Origin: Nocardia amamiensis
GTDB taxonomy: Bacteria; Actinomycetota; Actinomycetes; Mycobacteriales; Mycobacteriaceae
Assembly: GCF_015477605.1 (NCBI RefSeq)
Contig: NZ_JADLQX010000014.1
Span: 124,001 to 188,000 of the forward strand
Direction of reading: 5' to 3'
DNA: 64,000 nt
Position 1 is the stretch's first letter; the number at the start of each line of letters is the position of its first letter. This document shows, in pieces, positions 43,960 to 53,283 of this stretch. Below the pieces are notes generated by a model. That model worked only from the letters and a program-made list of their open reading frames with translations. It did not search any database and was not told the origin of the DNA. The position numbers and the translations under genes are program-made.

Positions 43960-44742
43960 GTGGCACTCGAAATCGATCTCGCCGGACGCGTCGTTCTGGT
44001 GACGGGCGGTGTTCGCGGCGTCGGCGCGGGCGTGAGCAAGGCGTTCCTGGCCGCGGGTGCGACCGTCGTCGCGTGTGCGCGGCGGCCCGCCGACGGTCCC
44101 GTCGAGGTCGACGGACGCGCCATCGACTACCTGCCGTGCGATGTCCGGGACGCGGACGCGGTTCGTGCGCTGATCGAGACGATCACCGAGCGCCACGGCC
44201 GACTGGACCACCTGGTCAACAACGCGGGTGGCGCGCCCTTCGCGCTGGCCGCCGAGGCGAGCAAGAACTTTCACACCAAGATCGTCGAACTGAACCTGCT
44301 CGCTCCGCTGCTGGTGGCGCAGGCCGCCAACGCTGTGATGCAGCGGCAGGACGAGGGCGGCTCGATCGTGAACGTCTCCAGCGTCAGCGGGCACCGTCCG
44401 TCGCCGGGTACCGCCGCCTACGGCGCGGCCAAGGCGGGCATGGACAGCCTCACGGCCTCGCTCGCCGTCGAATGGGCGCCGAAAGTACGGGTCAACTCGC
44501 TGGTGGTCGGACCGGTCGACACCGAATTGAGCCACCTGCACTATGGCGACCAAGACGGCGTCGACGCGGTGGGCCGGACCATCCCGATGGGTCGCCTGGC
44601 TCGCCCCGAGGACATCGGCCGTTGCGCCGTCTTCCTCGCCTCGCCGCTGGCCGGCTACGTCAGCGGCGCGACCCTGCTGGTACACGGCGGTGGCGAGCGC
44701 CCCGCCTTCCTCTCCGCCTCCACCGCGGATCAGCAGTCCTGA
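43960..44742 (+). CDS. Short-chain dehydrogenase (Rv3549c-like)
   Basis: This 260-residue SDR has TGGVRGVGAGV near residues 15-25, NNAGG near 88, and YGAAKAG near 152. Its position divergent from echA20 and upstream of a second SDR matches Rv3549c in M. tuberculosis, part of the KstR2 regulon. The exact reaction is not established. The start is GTG, 11 bases after the operator, so translation may be leaderless. Confidence 0.85.
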   Translation: MALEIDLAGRVVLVTGGVRGVGAGVSKAFLAAGATVVACARRPADGPVEVDGRAIDYLPCDVRDADAVRALIETITERHGRLDHLVNNAGGAPFALAAEASKNFHTKIVELNLLAPLLVAQAANAVMQRQDEGGSIVNVSSVSGHRPSPGTAAYGAAKAGMDSLTASLAVEWAPKVRVNSLVVGPVDTELSHLHYGDQDGVDAVGRTIPMGRLARPEDIGRCAVFLASPLAGYVSGATLLVHGGGERPAFLSASTADQQS

Positions 44743-44782
44743 ACAACTGGACCGAACCCGACCACCCACGAAGAGGACACAC

Positions 44783-45694
44783 ATGGACACCGACCAGATC
44801 TGCGCCGGACGCGTCGTCATCGTCACCGGAGCGGGCCGGGGCATCGGCCGCGCGCACGCCCTCGCCTTCGCCGCGGCGGGCGCGCGCGTCGTGGTCAACG
44901 ACCTCGGTTCGGCCCTGGACGGCGCGGCTACCGCGGAGACCCCGGCGCAGCAGGTGGTCGCTGAAATCGAGGCGCTCGGCGGGGAAGCCGTGGCCAACGG
45001 CGACGATGTCGCGGACTGGGCAGGCGCCCGCAGGCTGGTCCGCCAAGCCGTCGACACGTTCGGCAAGCTCGACGTGCTGGTCAACAACGCCGGGTTCGTG
45101 CGCGACCGGATGCTGGTCAATCTCAGCGAGGAGGAGTGGGACGCGGTGATCCGCGTGCATCTCAAAGGCCACTTCGCCACCATGCGGCACGCGATCGAGT
45201 ACTGGCGGGCGGAGGCGAAGGCGGGCCGTCCGGTCGACGGCCGCATCATCAACACCAGCTCCGGCGCGGGTCTGCAAGGCAGCGTGGGGCAGGGCAACTA
45301 TGGCGCGGCCAAGGCCGGTATCGCGGGCCTGACCCTGACCGCCGCCGCCGAGTTCGCCCGCTACGGCGTCACGGTGAACGCGATCGCCCCGGCCGCACGC
45401 ACCCGGATGACCGAGACGGTATTCGCGGAGACGATGGCCAAGCCGGACAACGGCTTCGACGCCATGGCCCCGGAGAACGTGTCGCCGCTGGTCGTGTGGT
45501 TGGGCAGCACGAACTCGGCGGCCGTGACCGGGCGGATGTTCGAGGTCGAGGGCGGCAAGGTGGCGCTGGCCGACGGGTGGCGGCACGGCGCCGCCGTCGA
45601 CCGCGGCGCCCGCTGGACTCCGGCCGAACTCGGACCCGTCGTGGCCGATCTGATCGCCAAGGCGACCCCGCCGGAGCCGGTCTACGGGGCTTGA
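44783..45694 (+). CDS. Short-chain dehydrogenase (Rv3548c-like)
   Basis: This 303-residue SDR has a longer NAD-binding part of the multifunctional-enzyme type: TGAGRGIGRAHALAFA near residue 15, VNDLGSALDG, NNAGFVRDRM near 98 and the catalytic YGAAKAG near 178. The C-terminal extension contains GRMFEVEGGKVALADGW. It lies 40 bases downstream of the first SDR with AGAGGA upstream of the ATG and likely shares its KstR2-controlled transcript. The order matches Rv3548c. Confidence 0.85.
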   Translation: MDTDQICAGRVVIVTGAGRGIGRAHALAFAAAGARVVVNDLGSALDGAATAETPAQQVVAEIEALGGEAVANGDDVADWAGARRLVRQAVDTFGKLDVLVNNAGFVRDRMLVNLSEEEWDAVIRVHLKGHFATMRHAIEYWRAEAKAGRPVDGRIINTSSGAGLQGSVGQGNYGAAKAGIAGLTLTAAAEFARYGVTVNAIAPAARTRMTETVFAETMAKPDNGFDAMAPENVSPLVVWLGSTNSAAVTGRMFEVEGGKVALADGWRHGAAVDRGARWTPAELGPVVADLIAKATPPEPVYGA

Positions 45695-46220
45695 TCGGCT
45701 CGGCCCCTTCCGGGGCACAGTTGCGGCTGGGGTCTACTATGTGCACCCATCCGTTGGGAAGTCCCGGGTGAGAGTGGCGACCGGGCAGAGAACCGCGCTT
45801 CAACTGATGAGGGAAGGTTCGGCGCATGGCCGTAGGTCGCACTGGTTCCGTCGCAAAAGGTTCCGCCGCCGTGCTTCGGCAGCGGTCGGCTCGGGGCCGA
45901 CCAAGAGGCGAGGTGGACGCGCAATCCGGCGTGGGAAGTCGTGGTCGACGCCCGATGGATAGCTCCGCCGGACGGCATTAGTCCACGCGGATGGGTCCGG
46001 GGCACCGCCAGGGTCTATCCGGAGGTGGCTTCTGCGCCGACTCGAAATTGAGCGCAGTCGCGCGCAGGCGATCGGTGAGATGCAATAGTGCGCGACCGGT
46101 CGGCTATTCGAACGAACCGGCACGGATGGGAATCCGGTTCGGCACGAACGACGAACGTCGTGCGGCATCGAAAACCGTTATCCGCATCGCTGATCCGGAC
46201 AACATCGCATACCGGACCGC

Positions 46221-46250
46221 GGTCGTGCCCTTATTTCTTCGGGCACGACC
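46221..46250. terminator. Perfect 10-bp hairpin in the intergenic region
   Basis: GGTCGTGCCC (46221-46230) pairs perfectly with GGGCACGACC (46241-46250) around TTATTTCTTC. It could be a terminator or part of a structured RNA; no nearby plus-strand stop codon explains it. Confidence 0.5.
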
Positions 46251-46295
46251 CCAGCGCCCGTTGTGTGCTGCAAGCACGCTTGCACGTGCATAACG

Positions 46296-46330
46296 CAACA
46301 CAGTGCGACCCGGCGGGCCGCACTGTGTTG
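46296..46330 (-). terminator. Hairpin terminator after the EspR-like gene
   Basis: CAACACAGTGCG (46296-46307) pairs perfectly with CGCACTGTGTTG (46319-46330) around an 11-base loop. It starts 15 bases downstream of the minus-strand stop at 46345. Confidence 0.7.
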
Positions 46331-46344
46331 CCGTGCAGTAGAAC

Positions 46345-46761
46345 CTATTCGGTGCCGTCCGGAGGAATTTCGGGCAAGCCTTCGCTGGCCCGCAACTTCT
46401 CCGCCATGGACGTGAGCAGGTTCTGTGATTCTTCGGACAAGTCGAACGCTCTACTCGACAGCCGTCGCAGTCCGTAGCCCTGCAGCTGGGACAGCAACTC
46501 CAGATCGTGATCGATCTTGGCGGCATAGATGTCGTTGAAGAAGTAGTCCGGCTTGACCTTGAAGAACTTCGCCAGGGCGGCCACCGTCTCATCGGACGGG
46601 TTCGTCCGTTGTCCCGACCGCAACTGTGACAGGTACGGTTTCGAGATCGGATGTCCGGAGGCAGTCAGCGCTGCCGCAACCTCTGCGTTGGTGTGCGGCT
46701 TACGCCCCGGGGGATGCACGGTTTCGAACAGCTTGTTCAGCCGCGCCGCGAAATCAGCCAT
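46345..46761 (-). CDS. EspR-like nucleoid-associated/XRE transcriptional regulator
   Basis: This 138-residue protein closely follows the layout of M. tuberculosis EspR: FAARLNKLFETVHPPGRKPHTNAEV at the N-terminus, a helix-turn-helix with SKPYLSQLRSGQRTNPS (about 40-56), AALAKFFKVKPDYFF, and a C-terminal helical dimerisation part (about 80-130). EspR is an atypical nucleoid-associated regulator that controls ESX-1 and lipid genes. No ESX genes are visible here. The ATG at 46761 faces an AT-richer upstream region. Whether it regulates the neighbouring steroid genes is unknown. Confidence 0.85.
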   Translation of the reverse strand: MADFAARLNKLFETVHPPGRKPHTNAEVAAALTASGHPISKPYLSQLRSGQRTNPSDETVAALAKFFKVKPDYFFNDIYAAKIDHDLELLSQLQGYGLRRLSSRAFDLSEESQNLLTSMAEKLRASEGLPEIPPDGTE

Positions 46762-47120
46762 TGTGAGCCGCCCAATTCCCTTCGCTGTACTAACAGTCGT
46801 TATCTCGGATACGTATCATTGATATTAGCGGCTCAGTAACTGAAAACCTACGCCTGATTCCGGATTTCCTTGAAGCTTCTAGGCCGGAACGCGGCGAAGG
46901 CACTGGGACGGTGGCGTTTGCGGGTCACCCCAACGGCTATCGAGAACCCGGGGTACGACCCGGTTCTGGCCCGTCGTTGCGGTCCCGCCGCGGGCGGTCT
47001 TGATAGCCGCAAGATAGCTGACATCTCATCGACCATGGGGTTTGGGGGTTTGTGTGGCGTACGACACGTTTCGTCCCCTAGGGGATGAACGTTCAACCAA
47101 TCACCCGGAAATAGTTGAAA
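46762..47120. other. Intergenic region between the EspR-like gene and fadA5
   Basis: This 359-base stretch has no convincing gene. The first 90 bases (46770-46860) are AT-rich compared with the window and probably hold the promoter of the EspR-like gene. A 20-base palindrome at 47070-47089 (core TCCCCTAGGGGA) lies 31 bases after the fadA5 stop and may act as its terminator. Confidence 0.5.
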
Positions 47121-48284
47121 CTACAAACGTTCGATGATCGTTCCTGTCGCTAGTGCGCCACCGGCGCACATGAGAACCATGGCCGTGCTGCGGTCGGTGC
47201 GCTCCAACTCGTGCAAAGCCGTTGTGAGAAGACGTGATCCGGTCGAGCCGACGGGATGTCCGAGCGCGATGGCGCCGCCGTTGACATTTACCCGGTCCAT
47301 GTCCGGTTGGTGAACCGACGCCCAGGAAAGCGCGACCGACGCGAACGCCTCGTTGATCTCGAAAAGGTCGATGTCGCCGATATTCATGCCGGACCGTTCC
47401 AGTAACCGGGTGCAGGCCTGCACCGGGCCGTCGAGATGGAATTCGGGCTCGGCCCCGACCACCGCCTGGGTGACGATCCGCGCCCGCGGCCGCAAACCGG
47501 CGCGGCGCGCGGCCTTTTCGTCCATCAGCAGTACTGCGGCCGCGCCGTCGGAGATCTGCGAGGACGATCCGGCGGTGTGCACGCCACCCTCCAGTACGGG
47601 CTTCAATTTCGCCAAGCCCTCCACGCTGGTCTCGCGCAGGCCCTGATCGCGTCGCACGTCGAGCTTTTCGCCTGTCGGGTTGCCTTCCTTGTCGACCGCG
47701 GGAGCGGTGACGGTGAGCACCTCGCGGTCGAACCGTCCTTCGGCCCATGCCTGCGCCGCCAGGCGCTGTGAGCGTGCGCCGAACTGGTCCACGTCGGCGC
47801 GAGTGATGCCGCGCCGCTTGGCGATTCGCTCCGCGGCCTCGAACTGATTGGGCAGGTCGATGTTCCACGACGCGGGCCTGCGCGGGCCGGCGTGCTCGCC
47901 GACATTGGCGCCCAACGGAACCCGGCTCATCGCCTCCACGCCGCAGGCCATGCCGACCTCGATCGCGCCGGCGGCGATCAACCCGGCGATCAGGTGGTTG
48001 GCCTGCTGGGCCGACCCGCACTGCGTGTCGATGGTGGTGGCGCCGACCTGCCACGGCAGGCCCGCGTGCAGCCAGGCGACCCTGGTGACGTTGTTGGACT
48101 GCTCGCCCGCCTGCGTGACGCATCCGCCGATGACCTGCTCGACCTGGCCGGGGTCCAGGTGTGCTCGCTCGAGCAGTCCGCGTTGGGCCAGGCCGAGCAG
48201 TTCGGCCGCGTGCAGGCCCGACAGCCAGCCGCCGCGCTTTCCGATCGGGGTCCGTGCGGCCTCGACGATCACGGGTGTGCCCAT
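47121..48284 (-). CDS. fadA5: Cholesterol side-chain thiolase FadA5
   Basis: This 387-residue thiolase matches M. tuberculosis FadA5 closely: RTPIGKRGGWLSGLHAAELLG, VIGGCVTQAGEQSNN, the nucleophilic Cys89 in TQCGSAQQANHL, GGAIALGHPVGSTGSRL and the second Cys in LMCAGGALATG. FadA5 performs the thiolytic step of the first rounds of cholesterol side-chain beta-oxidation. I chose ATG 48284, six bases after AAGGAAAGG; TTG 48290 is an alternative. It diverges from cyp125 across a region with two KstR-type boxes. Confidence 0.93.
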   Translation of the reverse strand: MGTPVIVEAARTPIGKRGGWLSGLHAAELLGLAQRGLLERAHLDPGQVEQVIGGCVTQAGEQSNNVTRVAWLHAGLPWQVGATTIDTQCGSAQQANHLIAGLIAAGAIEVGMACGVEAMSRVPLGANVGEHAGPRRPASWNIDLPNQFEAAERIAKRRGITRADVDQFGARSQRLAAQAWAEGRFDREVLTVTAPAVDKEGNPTGEKLDVRRDQGLRETSVEGLAKLKPVLEGGVHTAGSSSQISDGAAAVLLMDEKAARRAGLRPRARIVTQAVVGAEPEFHLDGPVQACTRLLERSGMNIGDIDLFEINEAFASVALSWASVHQPDMDRVNVNGGAIALGHPVGSTGSRLLTTALHELERTDRSTAMVLMCAGGALATGTIIERL

Positions 48285-48313
48285 GTCCAACCTTTCCTTA
48301 TGGGACAGAAAAC

Positions 48314-48327
48314 TGAAACGCGTTCAT
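48314..48327. promoter_or_regulatory. Near-perfect KstR box before fadA5
   Basis: TGAAACGCGTTCAT fits the KstR consensus except for T at the last position. It lies 30 bases before the fadA5 start. Confidence 0.6.
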
Positions 48328-48393
48328 AGCACTTGCCAGGGGCGGATCTGTCCGGTTTCTTTCCTCGTTCTCGCGCCTGTGCTTCAATGATTA

Positions 48394-48407
48394 TAGAACG
48401 TGTTTCA
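48394..48407. promoter_or_regulatory. KstR operator before cyp125
   Basis: TAGAACGTGTTTCA matches the KstR consensus at all fixed positions. It lies 22 bases before the cyp125 GTG. Confidence 0.85.
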
Positions 48408-48428
48408 GTTTGTCGAAGGAGACATCTG

Positions 48429-49688
48429 GTGGTAGACACTCGGAATACCCGGCCGCATCTCCCGGACGGGTTCGACGTCACGGACCCGGACATCTACGCC
48501 GAGCGTGTTCCGGTCGCGGAGTTCGCCGAACTGCGGCGGACCGCGCCGATCTGGTGGAATCCGCAGTCGCCCGACGTCAGCGGGTTCCACGACGACGGTT
48601 TCTGGGTGGTCAGCAAGCACGCCGATGTCAAGGAGGTCTCGCGGCGCAGCGATGTGTTCTCCAGTTACGAGAACACCGCCATCCCGCGGTTCAACGACGA
48701 CATCGCCCGCGAGCAGATCGAGCTGCAACGCATCGTCCTGCTGAACATGGACGCGCCCGAGCACACCAAACTGCGCAAGATCATCTCGCGCGGGTTCACG
48801 CCGCGCGCCATCAACGGTCTGCGCGCCGAGCTGTCGGCCCGCGCCGAGGCGATCGTGAAGGCGGCAGCCGAAGCCGGTTCCGGGGACTTCGTCACCCAGG
48901 TCGCCTGCGAACTGCCGCTGCAGGCCATCGCCGAGCTGATCGGCGTCCCGCAGGAAGACCGGATGAAGGTGTTCACCTGGTCCAACGACATGACCGGCTA
49001 CGACGACCCGGAGAGCACCGCCGACCCGGTCGCGGCCTCCGCCGAGATCCTCGGTTACGCCTACCAGATGGCGGCCTCGCGCAAGCAGTGCCCGGCCGAC
49101 GACATCGTGACCACGCTGATCGAGGCCGACATCGATGGTGACAAGCTCACGGAGGAGGAGTTCGGCTTCTTCGTGATCATGCTCGCCGTTGCAGGCAACG
49201 AGACCACCCGCAACGCCATCTCGCACGGCATGATGGCGTTCCTGGAGAACCCGGACCAGTGGGAGCTGTTCAAGAAGGAGCGGCCCGCCACGGCCGCTGA
49301 CGAGATCATCCGCTGGGCCACCCCGGTCACCTCGTTCCAGCGGACCGCGCTGGAGGACACCGAACTGGGCGGCGTGCGGATCAAGAAGGGGCAGCGCGTG
49401 GTGATGCTGTACCGCTCGGCCAACTTCGACGAGGACGTCTTCGATCAGCCGGAGAAGTTCGACATCATGCGCAAGGACAACCCGCATCTGGCCTTCGGCG
49501 GCACCGGCGCGCACTTCTGCATCGGGGCCAACCTGGCCCGGCTGGAGATCGATCTGATCTTCAACGCCATCGCCGATCACCTGCCCGATATCACCAAGGT
49601 CGCCGACGTGAAGCGGCTGCGCTCGGGCTGGCTGAATGGGATCAAGGAGTTTCCGGTCGACTACAAGACGTGCCCGGTCGCGCACTGA
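48429..49688 (+). CDS. cyp125: Steroid C26/C27 monooxygenase CYP125
   Basis: This 419-residue cytochrome P450 oxidises the terminal carbon of the cholesterol side chain to the acid, starting its degradation. The I-helix motif is AVAGNETTRN, the ExxR motif is DEIIRWATPVTSF, and the heme Cys is about Cys364 in FGGTGAHFCIGANLAR. The N-terminal PDGFDVTDPDIYAERVP and SPDVSGFHDDGFW segments match CYP125. GTG 48429 is chosen because AAGGAG lies eight bases upstream. It diverges from fadA5, and a strong terminator follows. Confidence 0.93.
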   Translation: MVDTRNTRPHLPDGFDVTDPDIYAERVPVAEFAELRRTAPIWWNPQSPDVSGFHDDGFWVVSKHADVKEVSRRSDVFSSYENTAIPRFNDDIAREQIELQRIVLLNMDAPEHTKLRKIISRGFTPRAINGLRAELSARAEAIVKAAAEAGSGDFVTQVACELPLQAIAELIGVPQEDRMKVFTWSNDMTGYDDPESTADPVAASAEILGYAYQMAASRKQCPADDIVTTLIEADIDGDKLTEEEFGFFVIMLAVAGNETTRNAISHGMMAFLENPDQWELFKKERPATAADEIIRWATPVTSFQRTALEDTELGGVRIKKGQRVVMLYRSANFDEDVFDQPEKFDIMRKDNPHLAFGGTGAHFCIGANLARLEIDLIFNAIADHLPDITKVADVKRLRSGWLNGIKEFPVDYKTCPVAH

Positions 49689-49696
49689 GATCCGAA

Positions 49697-49730
49697 AGGG
49701 GCCCGCCCACCGTATGGTGCGCGGGCCCCT
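49697..49730. terminator. Strong hairpin terminator after cyp125
   Basis: AGGGGCCCGC (49697-49706) pairs perfectly with GCGGGCCCCT (49721-49730), and CACC/GGTG extends the stem inside. It is followed by CTCTCTC and lies between two convergent genes. Confidence 0.8.
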
Positions 49731-49749
49731 CTCTCGTTCGCCAGGGCGT

Positions 49750-50163
49750 TCAGTCGACCGGTCGCGCGGTCGCCATGGCACGGTCGACCTCCCAGAACGC
49801 GCGCAGGGCGGCGATCTTGCCGTCGTGGTCCACCCGGTAGGTGAACACGCCGTCGGCGTCGATCCGATGACCGCCGATCGTGCTGCGGATGGTGCCGGTG
49901 AAGGCGACTTCCTTGCCGCAGGCGAACGAGTCGCCGAACCGGAACTCGATCAGGTCGGTCTTGGCGATCGCCTTGTCCCAGAACGCGGCGATGGCCTCCT
50001 TACCTCGGTGTCCCTTGCCTTCCGGGTCGAACCCGGACGGGCCGATCGGGTCTTCCACGATGCCGTCCTCGGCGAACAGCGCCACCCATGCCTGCTTGTC
50101 CCGCGCTCGAACCGCGGCCTGCGAGGCGAGGCCCGCCGCCCTGGCCGGGTGCTCTTCGGTCAT
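49750..50163 (-). CDS. NTF2-like/SnoaL (ketosteroid-isomerase-type) protein
   Basis: This 137-residue protein has the NTF2-like fold: an N-terminal helix (ARAAGLASQAAVRARDKQAWVALF), then EDGIVEDPIGPSGFDPEGKGHRGKEAIAAFWDKAI and a C-terminal sheet ending TYRVDHDGKIAALRAFWEV. This superfamily includes ketosteroid isomerases and small hydrolases, but the catalytic residues cannot be assigned by eye. ATG 50163 overlaps the stop of the upstream oxidoreductase gene (ATGA), so it is the last gene of the ltp operon. Confidence 0.8.
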   Translation of the reverse strand: MTEEHPARAAGLASQAAVRARDKQAWVALFAEDGIVEDPIGPSGFDPEGKGHRGKEAIAAFWDKAIAKTDLIEFRFGDSFACGKEVAFTGTIRSTIGGHRIDADGVFTYRVDHDGKIAALRAFWEVDRAMATARPVD

Positions 50164-51067
50164 GGCATGTCCTTTCCTCGCTGCGCGGCCACGATCGGCT
50201 CGGCGACGTTCTGCTGCGCGAACTTGCGCAGCGAGTCCTGTTTGGCGGCGAGCTCGCCATCGAAACCGATGCCGTCGGCCAGCCACGGCACCACGATCGC
50301 GTCGGTGACGCCCGCGTCGGCGAGATCCTGATACCCGGACCGGCCGAAGCGGTCGACGCACACCGCCTGGATCTCGAACGGTTCGCCAGCCCTGCCGAAT
50401 TCGGCGCGCAGCGCATCGAGTCTTGCGATCGTGCGCCGCAGCTCGTCATAGGTCATCATGGCCGAGGTCCAGCCGTCGCCCACCCGTGCGGCGCGCCGCA
50501 GCGCCGCGTCGGTGTGCCCGCCGATGTAGAACGGCACCGGCTCGCTCGGCGCCGGGCTCATCTGCAATGGATCGAAGTCGAAGAACTCGCCGTGATACTC
50601 GACCATTCCTCCGCCCAGGACCAGCTTGATGACCTCGATCATCTCGTCCACCCGGGCGCCGCGCCGCGCGAACGGCACTCCGCACCACTCGAATTCCTCC
50701 GGCGCCCAGCCGATCCCGACGCCGAAGCCGAAGCGGTTGCCGGACAGGTTGGCCACCGAGCCGACCTGCCGGGCCAGCAGCAGCGGGTTGCGCGAACCCA
50801 GCTTCAGCACGTTCGTGTAGAAGCGGATGCGGCTGGTGACGGCCGCCATGGCCGTCGCGCCGATGAGCGGGTCGACCCACGGGGTGTCGGGTCCCCAGAA
50901 CCGGCTGCCGTCAGGCGTGTACGGGTATTTCGCCGCCGCCGACTTCATGTAGAACAGCGAGTCCGGCAGCGCGATCGACGAAAAGCCACATTCCTCGGCG
51001 GTTTTCGCGAGTTCCGGCAGCTGGTCCAGTGGACTCAGCGCGATCCCGAGGGTGAACTTCAGGGACG

Positions 51068-51071
<4 letters not shown>
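50160..51071 (-). CDS. Luciferase-like (LLM class) flavin/F420-dependent oxidoreductase
   Basis: This 303-residue TIM-barrel protein of the luciferase-like monooxygenase class has FTLGIALSPLDQLPELAKTAEECGFSS at the start, then GSVANLSGNRFGFGVGIGWAPEEF and PVPFYIGGHTDAALRRAARVGDGW, typical of the F420-dependent family. GTG 51071 overlaps the ltp3 stop as GTGA, and its stop overlaps the NTF2-like gene. It is a different protein from the LLM at 54415-55452. A steroid CoA ester is a reasonable guess for its substrate, given the operon. Confidence 0.82.
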
Positions 51072-52230
<1,159 letters not shown>

Positions 52231-52234
<4 letters not shown>

Positions 52235-53271
52235 CGGGTCGTCTCCGATTCCAAAACGGTCACAAGGTTCTGCTGAAGGGCGGGGCCACTGGTGGCGTGG
52301 GCGAGGGCGCGATTCGCCGAGCCCGCCATGATCGCCTCGGCCGCGAAGCCGATGCGCTCCAGGCCCGCCGCGAACATGGGGTTGGCCGCGAGCGCGCCGC
52401 CGGAGGGGTTGATCGCGGTGCCGTCGCGCAGGCCGATAGCCTCGGTGAGGATCAACTGCTGATGGCTGAACGGCGCGTGCAGTTCCGCGATGTCGAAACC
52501 GCTGGTGTCGCCGCGGGTGGCGGCCTGGGCCGCGGCCGACGTCGAGGGGGAGACGGTGAGGTCGCGTGCGCCGAGGACCGGGGTGTCCACCCGGTGCGCC
52601 ATGCCGGTGATCCAGGCGGGACGCTCGCACAGTTCGCGGGCGCGATCACCGACCGCCAGCACGACCGCCGCCGCGCCGTCGGTGATCGGCGCGACATCGT
52701 GCGCGCGCAGCGGATCGGCGACATACGGGTTGTCCAGCAGGCTGTCGACGTCACCGGATTCGCCCGCGGCCACGGCCGCCATGTCGCGCTCGGTCCAGCG
52801 ACCGGCATCGAGCCCCGCGCGCGCCTGCAATCCGGCGATGGACAGCGCGTCCGGCCACAGCGGCGCGACCAGGTACGGGTCCAGCTGCATGGTGAGGACT
52901 TGGCGCAGCGTCCCTGCGGAGGACTTGCCGAAGCCGTACACCAGCGCGGTCTTCGCCTGCCCCGAGCGCAGTTTCACCCACGCCTCGTACAGCGCCCAGG
53001 CGGCGTCCATCTCCACGTGCGATTCGTTGATCGGCGGCACCGCGCCGATCGCGTCGATCGCCGAGATGAACGAAAATGCGCGTCCGGCAAGGTAATCGGA
53101 GGACCCCGAGCACCAGAAGCCGATATCGGACTTGGTGATGCCGAGCCGGTCGTAGAGCTGCTGGAAGCAGGGCACCAGCATCTCGACGCCATTGGTGGTG
53201 CCGAAGGTCTCCGGCACGTGCGGTGCGTGGGCGAAACCCACGACCGCGATGTCGGTGGCGTTGTCAGTCAA
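52231..53271 (-). CDS. ltp4: Thiolase-like lipid-transfer protein Ltp4
   Basis: This 346-residue thiolase-fold protein has DIAVVGFAHAPHVPETFG at the start, GFWCSGSSDYLAGRAFSF (a Cys region), AINPSGGALAANPMFAAGLERIGFAAEAI near the end. The second catalytic Cys of true thiolases is missing, as expected for the Ltp2 type. The start is TTG at 53271, with GAGAGG upstream. It lies between the DUF35 gene and ltp3 and overlaps the latter. Ltp3 and Ltp4 may form a heteromer. Confidence 0.8.
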
Positions 53272-53283
53272 CGTGCGCCTCTC

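Larger units (their letters stand above)
45695..46344. other. 650-base intergenic region with strong hairpins
   Basis: No convincing gene was found. A 51-codon frame at 45826-45981 is Arg/Gly/Ser-rich and only weakly supported. A short GCCCC/GGGGC hairpin at 45703-45716 may end the SDR operon. Two strong hairpins lie at 46221-46250 and 46296-46330, and a TGCAAGC/GCTTGCA palindrome at 46269-46284 lies between them. The sequence is less GC-rich than its surroundings in parts. Confidence 0.5.

Noticed and set aside
45826..45981. 51-codon frame in the intergenic region before the EspR-like gene
   Set aside because: Arg/Ser/Gly-rich with no family and a poor ribosome binding site; reported only in the gap entry.
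46269..46284. TGCAAGC/GCTTGCA as a fourth KstR2 operator
   Set aside because: Arms are shorter and differ from the shared AAGCA..TGCTTGGT form, and no steroid gene starts near it.
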